This document shows positions 8,753 through 17,444 of a stretch of DNA of 64,000 bases, in pieces; position 1 is the first letter of the stretch; each line of letters opens with the position of its first letter. The stretch is taken from the NCBI GenBank assembly GCA_036264255.1, contig DATARI010000143.1, forward strand, positions 1 through 64,000, given 5' to 3'. The position numbers and the translations under genes are program-made. The notes below the pieces were generated by a model. The model was given only the letters and a program-made list of their open reading frames with translations. It was not told the DNA's origin and did no database searches. The stretch is from DASZIT01 sp036264255 (lineage in GTDB: Bacteria > Actinomycetota > Acidimicrobiia > Acidimicrobiales > RAAP-2).

Positions 8753-10671
8753 AGGCGGTCGGAACCGGCCCGGCGCCGGCTACCGGCTGGTCGTTGCTAT
8801 CCGAGGACGATCTGTTCCTCTTCAACGAGGGGACCCATCGGCATTTGGCCTCCAAGATGGGAGCTCACCGGCTGGGAGAGGGACAGGGCACCTACTTTGC
8901 GGTGTGGGCGCCGTCGGCCCGCGGGGTGGCGGTGATGGGCGACTTCAACCATTGGGACCGGGGGCGTGACCCCCTCACCCCCAGGGGGAGTTCGGGCATC
9001 TGGGAAGGGGTGGTCACCGCCGCTGAGAAGGGCCAGGTCTACAAATTCGCCATCACCACCGCCGACGGTACCGTCCTCGAGAAGGCGGATCCGTTCGCCA
9101 CCTGGTGCGAACTGCCCCCCCGCACCGGATCGGTGATCTGGGACCTCGACTACCAGTGGCACGATGCGGCCTGGATGGCCAACCCCGGCCGCGGCGGGTC
9201 GCTCGACGCGGCGACCTCCACCTACGAGCTGCATCTGGGCAGCTGGCTGCGGGACCCGGATCGGCCCGATCAGCTGTTGACCTACGCCGAGCTGGCCCCC
9301 CGCCTCATCGACCACCTGGTCTCCACCGGATTCACCCACGTGGAATTCCTCCCGGTGATGGAGCACCCGTTCTACGGGAGCTGGGGCTACCAGACCACCG
9401 GGTACTTCGCGCCGTCGAGCCGCTACGGCACCCCCCAGGATTTGATGGCGCTGATCGACGGGCTCCACCAGGCGGGGATCGGGGTGTACCTCGACTGGGT
9501 GCCGTCGCACTTCCCGACCGACGCCTTCGCGCTGGGCGACTTCGACGGAACCCATCTCTACGAGCACGCCGACCCGACGCGTGGGTTCCATCCGGACTGG
9601 CAGAGCTACATCTTCAACTATGGACGGCACGAAGTCCGGAGCTTTTTGGCCTCGTCGGCCGAGCACTGGTTGTCCGCCTATCATGCCGACGGCATCCGGG
9701 TCGACGCGGTGGCCTCCATGCTCTACCTCGACTACTCCCGGGCGGAGGGCGAGTGGACCCCCAACCGGTTCGGGGGTCGGGAGAACCTCGAGGCGGTCGA
9801 CTTCTTGCGGGCTCTCAACACCGGCATCTATGCCGACCACCCCGACGTGCAGACCATCGCCGAGGAATCGACGTCCTGGCCGGGAGTCTCCCGTCCGGTC
9901 GACGCCGGCGGCCTCGGATTCGGGCTCAAGTGGGACATGGGGTGGATGCACGACACCCTCCAGTACTTCCACGAGGACCCGATCCACCGGCGTTACCACC
10001 ACGGGGAGATCACCTTCCGGGCGGTCTACGCCTTCACCGAGAACTTCGTCCTCCCCCTTTCCCATGACGAAGTGGTGCACGGCAAGGGCTCGATGCTGGA
10101 GAAGATGCCGGGGGATGAATGGCAGAAATTCGCCAACCTCCGCCTGCTCTACGGCTACCAGTTCAGCCAACCGGGCAAGAAGCTGCTGTTCATGGGGTCC
10201 GAATTCGCCCCGCGGCGCGAGTGGGACCATGACCGCGGCCTCGATTGGGATCTCCTCGACCGCCCTGCTCATGCCGGCATGCAGCGTTGGGTGCGGGACT
10301 TGAATCAGCTGTATCGCTCCGAGCCGGCCCTCCACGAGTTGGATGTCGCCCCCGCCGGGTTCGAATGGGTGCAGCTCCACGAGGCCGACATCAGCGTGCT
10401 GAGTTTCCTCCGCCGGGGCCGGGACGGGAGGCCGATCCTGGTGGTGTGTAACTTCACCCCGGTGCCCCGGCCCAACCTGCAGGTCGGGGTGCCGGTCGGG
10501 GGGTTCTGGCGCGAACTGCTGAACAGCGATGCGGAAACCTACGGCGGGGCCGGAATGGGCAATCTCGGCGGGGTCGAGGCCCAGCCGGTGCCCTGGCACG
10601 GACGACCGCGAGCCCTCACCCTCCTTGCCCCGCCCCTCGGGTGCCTGTTCCTGTCGCCGATCCCCTCGTGA
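8749..10671 (+). CDS. glgB: 1,4-alpha-glucan branching enzyme
   Basis: 640 residues, GH13. It cuts alpha-1,4 chains and re-attaches them by alpha-1,6 links, creating glycogen branches. An N-terminal CBM48-type module is seen around residues 20-120 (YFAVWAPSARGVAVMGDFN). In the barrel, Asp319 lies in GIRVDAVASM, Glu372 in TIAEESTSW and Asp440 in LPLSHDEVVHG. Only one N-terminal carbohydrate module is present, so it is the shorter form. The ATG 8749 overlaps the malQ stop and the gene overlaps treZ by GTGA. With GlgE it forms the polymerising and branching half of the pathway; no glgA or glgC lies in the window. Confidence 0.95.
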   Translation: MKAVGTGPAPATGWSLLSEDDLFLFNEGTHRHLASKMGAHRLGEGQGTYFAVWAPSARGVAVMGDFNHWDRGRDPLTPRGSSGIWEGVVTAAEKGQVYKFAITTADGTVLEKADPFATWCELPPRTGSVIWDLDYQWHDAAWMANPGRGGSLDAATSTYELHLGSWLRDPDRPDQLLTYAELAPRLIDHLVSTGFTHVEFLPVMEHPFYGSWGYQTTGYFAPSSRYGTPQDLMALIDGLHQAGIGVYLDWVPSHFPTDAFALGDFDGTHLYEHADPTRGFHPDWQSYIFNYGRHEVRSFLASSAEHWLSAYHADGIRVDAVASMLYLDYSRAEGEWTPNRFGGRENLEAVDFLRALNTGIYADHPDVQTIAEESTSWPGVSRPVDAGGLGFGLKWDMGWMHDTLQYFHEDPIHRRYHHGEITFRAVYAFTENFVLPLSHDEVVHGKGSMLEKMPGDEWQKFANLRLLYGYQFSQPGKKLLFMGSEFAPRREWDHDRGLDWDLLDRPAHAGMQRWVRDLNQLYRSEPALHELDVAPAGFEWVQLHEADISVLSFLRRGRDGRPILVVCNFTPVPRPNLQVGVPVGGFWRELLNSDAETYGGAGMGNLGGVEAQPVPWHGRPRALTLLAPPLGCLFLSPIPS

Positions 10672-12563
10672 GCCCAACGACGTCCCGGTACGGGTCCAGC
10701 CGGTCAGAGCTGGGGGCGGTGCCCACCGGCGGTGACAGCTGCTCGTTCGGGGTGTGGGCCCCGAACGCCAACCGCCTGTCCCTCTGCCTCGGGGAGGACG
10801 CCTCCACCGTGGTGGAGATGCGGGCGGCCGCCGATGGGTATTTCCGGGCCCTGGTGCCGGAGTGCCCACCGGGGACCCGTTACCGATACCGCCTCGACGG
10901 TGGCACCGCGCTGGCCGACCCGGCATCGAGATCCCAGCCCGACGGCGTGCACGGATCGTCGGAGGTGGTGGACGTCCGCGGCCATCGGTGGGGGGATCAC
11001 GGGTGGGTGGCCCCTCCCCGTTGGGCCTACGTGATCTACGAGATGCACGTAGGCACCGCCACCCCCGGGGGGACCTTCGACGACGCCATCGGCCTGCTGG
11101 ACGGGCTGGTCGAATTGGGAATCAGCGCTGTCGAACCGATGCCCGTCGCCCAGTTCGCCGGGCGGAGGAACTGGGGCTACGACGGCGTGTTCCCAGGGGC
11201 AGTGCAGAATTCCTACGGCGGCCCGGCCGCCTTCCAACGGTTCGTGGATGGCTGCCATCAGCGCGGCCTGGCCGTGGTGCTCGATGTCGTCTACAACCAC
11301 CTCGGCCCCGAGGGGAATGTATTCGGGGCCTACGGGCCGTATTTCACCGACGCCTATCGGACGCCGTGGGGGAGCGCCATCAACTTCGACGGGCCGGGCT
11401 CGGATGAGGTCAGGAGGTACTTCATCGACAATGCCCTCGGTTGGTTCGCCGACTTCCACGTGGACGCCCTTCGACTCGACGCGGTCCACAGCATCATCGA
11501 CCCCACCGCCCGCCCGTTCTTGGCCGAACTGGCCGCCGCCACCGCCGACCTCGGGGTCGAGCTCGGCCGATCTTGCCTCCTGATTGCCGAGAGCTCGGCC
11601 AATGATCCGCGCCTGGTCACCGCCCAGGACCGCTCGGGACTCGGACTCGATGCCCAATGGAACGACGAGTTCCACCACGCCCTCCACGCCCGGGTCACCG
11701 GGGAACGGTTTGGCTACTACCAGGACTTCGGAAGGCTCGGTCAACTGGCGACCGCCATCACCGACGGTTTCGTGTACCAGGGGGAGTTCTCCCCGTTTCG
11801 AGGCCGCCGCCACGGCGCCCCCACTGGCGGCATCGAGCCGTCCCGGTTCGTCGTCTTCGCCCAGAACCACGACCACATCGGCAATCGCCCCCGGGGTGAC
11901 CGGCTGTCGACCCTGGTCGGGTTCGATGCCCTCCGGCTGGTCGCCGCCGTCCTGCTGCTCTCGCCCGGGATTCCACTCATCTTCATGGGGGAGGACTACG
12001 GGGAGGTGGCCCCGTTCCCCTATTTCGTCGACCACGGCGAGCCGGCTCTGATCGAGGCGGTCAGGAAGGGAAGGGCGGAGGAGTTCGCCGGCCAGTGGGC
12101 GGCATCCCCCCTCGACCCGGCGGACCCCGCCACCTTCCAGCTGGCGGTGCTCGACCCGACTCTGGCCGAGTCCGGCCAGCACGCCGAATTGCGACGTCTC
12201 TATGCTGCCCTCATCCGACTCCGCGGCGACCACCCGTCATTGGCCCGCTCATCGGCCCACCAGATCACCGCCGAGGCTCGGGGCAACGAACTGAGGATGC
12301 ATCGGGGCACCGCCGCCGACGCCGTCTGCGCCCTCTTCAACTTCAACGGGGAGGACCCGCTGGCATCGCAATTGCCGGAGACTCCGGTGGCGGGTCGATG
12401 GGAGAAACTCGTCGACTCCGGTGACCCGGACTGGGGTGGCGCCGGGGACCCCCTGCCCGCCGTCGCCGACGGGTTGACTAGCCTCACTCTCTCGCCCTAC
12501 GGGTTCTGCGCCTATCGGTGCCGCCCGGTGGGGGAGGGCTACGTGGACGAGGAAGGGAACTGA
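10668..12563 (+). CDS. treZ: Malto-oligosyltrehalose trehalohydrolase
   Basis: 631 residues, GH13. It releases trehalose from glucans whose reducing end has been converted by TreY. Catalytic candidates are Asp271 in LRLDAVHS, Glu308 in LIAESSAND and Asp402 in QNHDHIGNRP, the last being characteristic of TreZ. The N-terminal immunoglobulin-like module begins CSFGVWAPNANRL. I chose GTG 10668 because it overlaps the glgB stop as GTGA, although the open frame extends 27 bases further upstream to an ATG. The stop at 12563 is followed two bases later by the glgX start. Translation is probably coupled to glgB. Confidence 0.93.
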   Translation: MSPTTSRYGSSRSELGAVPTGGDSCSFGVWAPNANRLSLCLGEDASTVVEMRAAADGYFRALVPECPPGTRYRYRLDGGTALADPASRSQPDGVHGSSEVVDVRGHRWGDHGWVAPPRWAYVIYEMHVGTATPGGTFDDAIGLLDGLVELGISAVEPMPVAQFAGRRNWGYDGVFPGAVQNSYGGPAAFQRFVDGCHQRGLAVVLDVVYNHLGPEGNVFGAYGPYFTDAYRTPWGSAINFDGPGSDEVRRYFIDNALGWFADFHVDALRLDAVHSIIDPTARPFLAELAAATADLGVELGRSCLLIAESSANDPRLVTAQDRSGLGLDAQWNDEFHHALHARVTGERFGYYQDFGRLGQLATAITDGFVYQGEFSPFRGRRHGAPTGGIEPSRFVVFAQNHDHIGNRPRGDRLSTLVGFDALRLVAAVLLLSPGIPLIFMGEDYGEVAPFPYFVDHGEPALIEAVRKGRAEEFAGQWAASPLDPADPATFQLAVLDPTLAESGQHAELRRLYAALIRLRGDHPSLARSSAHQITAEARGNELRMHRGTAADAVCALFNFNGEDPLASQLPETPVAGRWEKLVDSGDPDWGGAGDPLPAVADGLTSLTLSPYGFCAYRCRPVGEGYVDEEGN

Positions 12564-12565
12564 AC

Positions 12566-14689
12566 ATGCGAGTCTGGCCTGGTAGCCGCCACCCCCTGGG
12601 GGCCACCTGGGACGGGGAGGGGGTCAACTTCGCCCTCTTCTCCGAGCACGCCACCGCGGTCGAGCTCTGCCTCTTCGACCACCCCGATGCCGCCGAGCCG
12701 TCGGACCGGGTCTCGATGCCGGAGGCGACGGATCACGTCTGGCACGCCTATCTCCCCGACGTCCGGCCCGGTGCGCTGTATGGCTACCGGGTGGACGGAC
12801 CCTATGAGCCCGAACAGGGTCATCGCTTCAACCCGGCCAAGCTGCTCATCGATCCCTATGCCCTGGCGGTCAGCGGGGCGATCCGGTGGGCCGACGAGCT
12901 GTTCGGGTACACCGTCGGTGACCCGGAGGCAGACCTGAGCTTCGACCCCCGGGATTCGGCCGGAGACATGCCGAAAAGCCTGGTGGTCGACCCGTCTTTC
13001 ACCTGGGGAGATGATCGCCCCCCGGCCACCCCGATCAACCGCACGGTCATCTACGAGTGCCATGTGCGAGGCATGACCATGACCCATCCGGCGGTCCCGG
13101 CCCACCTCCGGGGGACCTATCTGGGTCTCGCCTCTGATCCGATCATCGACCATCTGCTCGGACTGGGGGTGACCGCCGTCGAGCTCATGCCGGTGCACCA
13201 GTTCGTAGCCGACCGCCATCTCGAGGAGAAGGGCCTCACCAACTACTGGGGTTACAACTCCATCGCCTTCCTGGCCCCCCACGTCGGTTACGCCACCGCC
13301 GGGCTGGGGGAACAGGTTCACGAGTTCAAGTCGATGGTCCGGATCCTCCACCGGGCCGGCATCGAGGTGATCCTCGATGTCGTCGACAACCACCCCGGCG
13401 AGGGCAACCAGCTCGGACCCACCCTGTCGCTCCGGGGCATCGACAACTCCGTCTACTACCGGCTGACTCCGGAGAACCCCCGCTATCACCTCGACTTCAC
13501 CGGCACCGGGAACAGCCTCAACATCCTCCACCCCCGCACCATGGGGCTGATCATGGACAGCCTCCGGTACTGGGTCACCGACATGCACGTCGACGGGTTC
13601 CGTTTCGATCTCGCCCCGGTGCTGGTGCGCGGCTACGAGGCCGGTCAACCCAGTGCCTTCTTCGAGATCATCGGCCAGGACCCGGTCCTCTCGACCGTCA
13701 AACTGATCGCCGAGCCCTGGGACGTCGGGCCGGACGGCTACCAGCTCGGCCGGTTCCCCCAAGGGTGGTCGGAGTGGAACGGCGCCTACCGGGACAGCGT
13801 GCGCCGCTTCTGGCGGGGGGATCCCGGCCAGGTCCCCGAACTCGCCTCCCGGCTCACCGGGTCCAGCGATATCTATCGGGCGTCGGGGCGGCGCACCTAT
13901 GCCAGTGTCAACTTCGTAACCTGCCACGACGGCTTCACCCTCACCGATCTGGTGAGTTACAACGAGCGCCACAACCAGGCCAACGGCGAGGACAACCAGG
14001 ACGGGGCGTCGGAGAACTTCTCCAACAACTGGGGGGTCGAGGGGCCGACGGAGTCGGCCCGGATCCAGCGGCTCCGGAGCCGGATGAAGCGCAACCTCCT
14101 CGCCACCTTGATGTTCTCCCAGGGGGTACGCATGGTGCTCGGCGGGGACGAGATCGGCCGTACCCAGCAGGGGAACAACAACGCCTACTGCCAGGACAAC
14201 GAGATCAGCTGGGTCAACTGGGACCTCGACGAGGAGGCCCAGGAGCTCGGTGCCTTCGTCCGGGAGCTGATCAGCATCGTGAACAGCAACCCGATCCTGC
14301 GCCGCCGCGACTTCTTCACCGGGGATGTCGTCCCGGGTACCAATACCAAGGACGTGACCTGGATCCGGGCCGATGGCAGGGAGATGACCGACGACGACTG
14401 GAATGACAAGGAGGTCCGGGCCATCGGCATGTTGCTGCTGGGTCGGGCGGTCGACGAGGTGGACGCCCGGGGCCGGTCGGAGCACGGGGACACCCTTTTG
14501 CTCCTCCTCAACGCCGGCCAGCGCTCGCTCTCCTTCAGCCTCCCCCGGATGGAATACCCGGGGCGGTGGACGGGCCTGCTCAACACCGCCAATCCCGGCC
14601 CCTGGCACCGGGACATCAAGACCCCCTCGATCAATCTCACCGCCCACTCCACCCTCCTGCTCCGCCACGCCGACCGCCTCGGCAGCTGA
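12566..14689 (+). CDS. glgX: Glycogen debranching enzyme (isoamylase type)
   Basis: 707 residues, GH13. It hydrolyses alpha-1,6 branch points, giving linear chains for TreY/TreZ. The N-terminal module (WDGEGVNFALFSEHA) is the CBM48-like part. The catalytic Asp348 sits in DGFRFDLAPVL, Glu383 in LIAEPWDVGPDGYQ and Asp455 in TCHDGFTLTDLVSYNERHN. The typical C-terminal beta-domain follows. The start is ATG 12566, preceded by GAGGAAGGGAAC. The family is variously called GlgX or TreX; with treY and treZ directly alongside, a TreX role is natural. It overlaps treY by the sequence TGATG. Confidence 0.93.
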   Translation: MRVWPGSRHPLGATWDGEGVNFALFSEHATAVELCLFDHPDAAEPSDRVSMPEATDHVWHAYLPDVRPGALYGYRVDGPYEPEQGHRFNPAKLLIDPYALAVSGAIRWADELFGYTVGDPEADLSFDPRDSAGDMPKSLVVDPSFTWGDDRPPATPINRTVIYECHVRGMTMTHPAVPAHLRGTYLGLASDPIIDHLLGLGVTAVELMPVHQFVADRHLEEKGLTNYWGYNSIAFLAPHVGYATAGLGEQVHEFKSMVRILHRAGIEVILDVVDNHPGEGNQLGPTLSLRGIDNSVYYRLTPENPRYHLDFTGTGNSLNILHPRTMGLIMDSLRYWVTDMHVDGFRFDLAPVLVRGYEAGQPSAFFEIIGQDPVLSTVKLIAEPWDVGPDGYQLGRFPQGWSEWNGAYRDSVRRFWRGDPGQVPELASRLTGSSDIYRASGRRTYASVNFVTCHDGFTLTDLVSYNERHNQANGEDNQDGASENFSNNWGVEGPTESARIQRLRSRMKRNLLATLMFSQGVRMVLGGDEIGRTQQGNNNAYCQDNEISWVNWDLDEEAQELGAFVRELISIVNSNPILRRRDFFTGDVVPGTNTKDVTWIRADGREMTDDDWNDKEVRAIGMLLLGRAVDEVDARGRSEHGDTLLLLLNAGQRSLSFSLPRMEYPGRWTGLLNTANPGPWHRDIKTPSINLTAHSTLLLRHADRLGS

Positions 14690-17235
14690 TGGCCCCCTCG
14701 TCCCGCCCGCTGGGATCGGTCTACCGGCTCCAGCTCAACGGTTTCGGTTTCGCCGGGGCCCGGTCGATCGTCGGCTACCTCCACCAGCTGGGGATCGAGA
14801 CCCTCTACGTGTCGCCCATCCTGGCCGCGGTGCCGGGGAGCACCCACGGCTACGACGTCATCGACCCGACCCGGCTGGATCCGTGTCTCGGCAGCCCGGC
14901 CGACTTCGAGGAGCTGCTGGCCGTCCTCGATGAGCACCGGATGCGCCTCCTCATCGACATCGTCCCCAATCACATGGCGGCGGTGCCGTCCAACCGGTGG
15001 TGGTGGGACGTGCTCCGCCGGGGCCCCGGTTCGCCCCACGCCCCGGTGTTCGACATCGACTGGTCGGCACTCGACAACCGGGTCCTGGTCCCGGTGCTCG
15101 GCGACCCGCTGGGGGAGGTGCTGGCCGCCGGCCAACTCTCGGTGGTGGTGGACGGCGATGAATCCCAGGTCGCCTATTTCGACCACCGCCTCCCGATCGA
15201 TCCCCTCGGACCGGTCCCGAGCCCTACCGACGACCCCACCCGGCTGGCGGAGCTGTTGGAGGCCCAGCACTACCGGCCGGCCTACTGGCGGCTGGCCCGC
15301 CGACAGGTCAACTACCGCCGGTTCTTCGACATCGACACCCTGGTGGGAGTCCGGGTGGAGGATCCCGATGTCTATGCCGCCACCCACGCCCGGATCCTCG
15401 ACCTGCTCGGGGATGGGCGGATCGCCGGGGTGCGGGTCGACCACATCGACGGGTTGGCCGACCCGGCCGACTACCTGCGTCGGCTCCGCGCCGACGTCGA
15501 CCATGCCCGACCGGGGGAAGCCGGTGACCGGGTGGTGCTGGTGGAGAAGATTCTCGCCCGCCACGAACAGCTGGTACCGGACTGGCCGGTGGACGGCACC
15601 ACCGGGTACGAGTTCGCCGACCTGGCCGGCGGGCTCTTCCTCGACCCGGCATCGGCCGATCCCGACTTTGCCTCCCTGGCCACCCAAGCCAAACGGGAGG
15701 CGCTGACCGGGCTGTTCCCCGGGCAGGTGGACCGGCTGTCCCGACAGGTGGCGGCGGTGGTGGAGCTCGAACGGCCGGGATCGGACCTCGACCCGGCCGA
15801 TGTCGCCGAGGCGGTCGTCGAGGTCATCGCCCAACTCGGGGTGTACCGCACCTACCTCGACGGCGGCCCCCCGTCCTCGGAGGACCGGGCCCGGATCACC
15901 GACGCCGCCGCCCGGGCCCAGGCCCGGCTCGGCCCGGAGCCGGCTCGGGCGGTCGACCGGTTCTGCCGGGGGCTGGTGGAGGGGTCCTGGCCCGACGGGG
16001 GAAGCGAGGCCACCCGGCAATGGCTGGCGGTGGCCCGGCGCTGGCAGCAGCTGACCGGGGCGGTGGCGGCCAAGGGGGTGGAGGACACCGCGCTCTACCG
16101 GACGGAGGGGGCGGCGGCCGCCGCCGATGTGGGCGGTGACCCCGCCGAACCGGCCGTGGCGCCGTCGGGGTTCCACGCCGCCATGGAAGCGCGGGCCCGG
16201 CGTCATCCCCGGACCCTCAATGCCACCACCACCCACGACACCAAGCGAAGCGAGGATGTCCGGGCCCGGTTGGCGGTGCTGACGGAGTGGTCGGAGCCCT
16301 GGGCCGAACAGGTCGGACGATGGGAGGCGCGGTACTCGGGGACTCCCGACCCGACAGATGGGCCCGAGCCCCACGACCGGCGGCGGGTGTACCTGTCGGT
16401 GGTGGGAACCTGGCCCCGGGACCAAAGGTACCGGTCTGACTTGGTCGGGCGCATCCAGGACTACTCGGTGAAGGCGGCTCGAGAGGCGAAGTCCCGCACC
16501 AGCTGGTCCGAGCCAAACGAGGCCTATGAGCGCGGGCTGCGGGAGTTCGTCGACCGTCTGCTCGACCCCGGCCACTCCCGGTTCTCCGAGGAGGTGGACC
16601 GGGTGGTCGACGCCATCGGCCCGGCGGGGGTCGCCAACGCCTTGTCGATGACCACCTTGAAGATGACCGTCCCCGGGGTGCCTGACGTCTATCAGGGGAC
16701 CGAGACCGAAGCCCTCACCCTGGTCGACCCGGACAACCGGAGACCGGTGGATTTCGACGGCCGGCAGGCGACCCTCGACGCCCTCGACGCCCTCGACGCC
16801 GAACTCGGAGACCGGGGGGCTTCCCTCCCCGGTGCCTCGCTCCTCGACTCCTGGTGGGACGGCCGGGCCAAGCTGCTCACCACCCACCGGCTCCTCTCCC
16901 TCCGTCGCACCGAGTCCGAGTTGTTCGACCGGGCGCCCTACGTCCCCCTCACCACCGCCGGTGTCCACCGCCAACACGTCGTCGCCTTCTCGCGCCGGTG
17001 GGGGGACGTCGGGGTGGTCACGGTGGTGCCCCGGTTGGCCCTCAGCCTGGCCGGCCCGGGAGTCCTGCCGGTCGGTCCGCAGGTCTGGGGGGACACCGAG
17101 GTGGTCCTGCCCCCCGGAGCCCCCGAGGAGCTGCGCGACGTCCTCACCTCGACGTCGGTCCACGCCGGTGGCGGCCGGCTGTCGGTGGCCCGGGGCTTGG
17201 CCGGCTTCCCGGTGGCGGTACTGGTGGCCGGCTGA
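14689..17235 (+). CDS. treY: Malto-oligosyltrehalose synthase
   Basis: 848 residues, GH13. It isomerises the terminal alpha-1,4 bond of a glucan to an alpha,alpha-1,1 bond so that TreZ can release trehalose. The N-terminus has the TreY signature GSVYRLQLNGFGFAGAR and STHGYDVIDPT. Catalytic candidates are Asp251 in VRVDHIDGLAD, Glu286 in LVEKILARHEQL and Asp517 in TTTHDTKRSEDVRARL. It is slightly longer than usual, with a poorly conserved insert of about 200 residues between barrel motifs. The ATG 14689 overlaps the glgX stop. This is the last gene of the operon; the next gene starts 209 bases later. Confidence 0.95.
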   Translation: MAPSSRPLGSVYRLQLNGFGFAGARSIVGYLHQLGIETLYVSPILAAVPGSTHGYDVIDPTRLDPCLGSPADFEELLAVLDEHRMRLLIDIVPNHMAAVPSNRWWWDVLRRGPGSPHAPVFDIDWSALDNRVLVPVLGDPLGEVLAAGQLSVVVDGDESQVAYFDHRLPIDPLGPVPSPTDDPTRLAELLEAQHYRPAYWRLARRQVNYRRFFDIDTLVGVRVEDPDVYAATHARILDLLGDGRIAGVRVDHIDGLADPADYLRRLRADVDHARPGEAGDRVVLVEKILARHEQLVPDWPVDGTTGYEFADLAGGLFLDPASADPDFASLATQAKREALTGLFPGQVDRLSRQVAAVVELERPGSDLDPADVAEAVVEVIAQLGVYRTYLDGGPPSSEDRARITDAAARAQARLGPEPARAVDRFCRGLVEGSWPDGGSEATRQWLAVARRWQQLTGAVAAKGVEDTALYRTEGAAAAADVGGDPAEPAVAPSGFHAAMEARARRHPRTLNATTTHDTKRSEDVRARLAVLTEWSEPWAEQVGRWEARYSGTPDPTDGPEPHDRRRVYLSVVGTWPRDQRYRSDLVGRIQDYSVKAAREAKSRTSWSEPNEAYERGLREFVDRLLDPGHSRFSEEVDRVVDAIGPAGVANALSMTTLKMTVPGVPDVYQGTETEALTLVDPDNRRPVDFDGRQATLDALDALDAELGDRGASLPGASLLDSWWDGRAKLLTTHRLLSLRRTESELFDRAPYVPLTTAGVHRQHVVAFSRRWGDVGVVTVVPRLALSLAGPGVLPVGPQVWGDTEVVLPPGAPEELRDVLTSTSVHAGGGRLSVARGLAGFPVAVLVAG
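16774..16800 (+). repeat. In-frame 9-base tandem repeat inside treY
   Basis: Three perfect copies of CTCGACGCC, encoding three Leu-Asp-Ala units. The unit is a multiple of three, so copy-number change would not shift the frame. It lies outside the catalytic motifs. Confidence 0.7.
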
Positions 17236-17302
17236 CGACGTTTAGGCCAGGGGGCCAGGGGTACGAGTGGGGCACGACACGACAAGAGGAGTACCGGCAA
17301 CC

Positions 17303-17413
17303 ATGACCACGGGTGGCGACGACGGCCAGGCCGGCTCCTCTCCCACCTCGGGCACTACTATGCGGTCGAGCATGTCCCGGTCTCCTCGTCTTCCGACACC
17401 CTCCCGCCGGTGA
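17303..17413 (+). other. Possible 36-codon small ORF between treY and ligD
   Basis: An ATG at 17303 lies behind AGAGGAG and opens 36 codons, rich in Ser, Thr and Arg, ending at TGA 17411-17413. It has no hydrophobic segment and no motif I recognise. The ribosome-site spacing of about 11 bases is long. It may be a leader peptide, a chance ORF or a remnant of a lost gene. Nothing else stands out in this 209-base gap. Confidence 0.25.
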
Positions 17414-17444
17414 TGGCCGGAGCGGGCGCTGGCTCCGGTCGACC

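Noticed and set aside
14185..17163. 992-codon open frame opposite treY
   Set aside because: Composition is typical of a codon shadow (His/Pro/Gly/Arg-rich, no domain), and treY on the other strand has full catalytic motifs.
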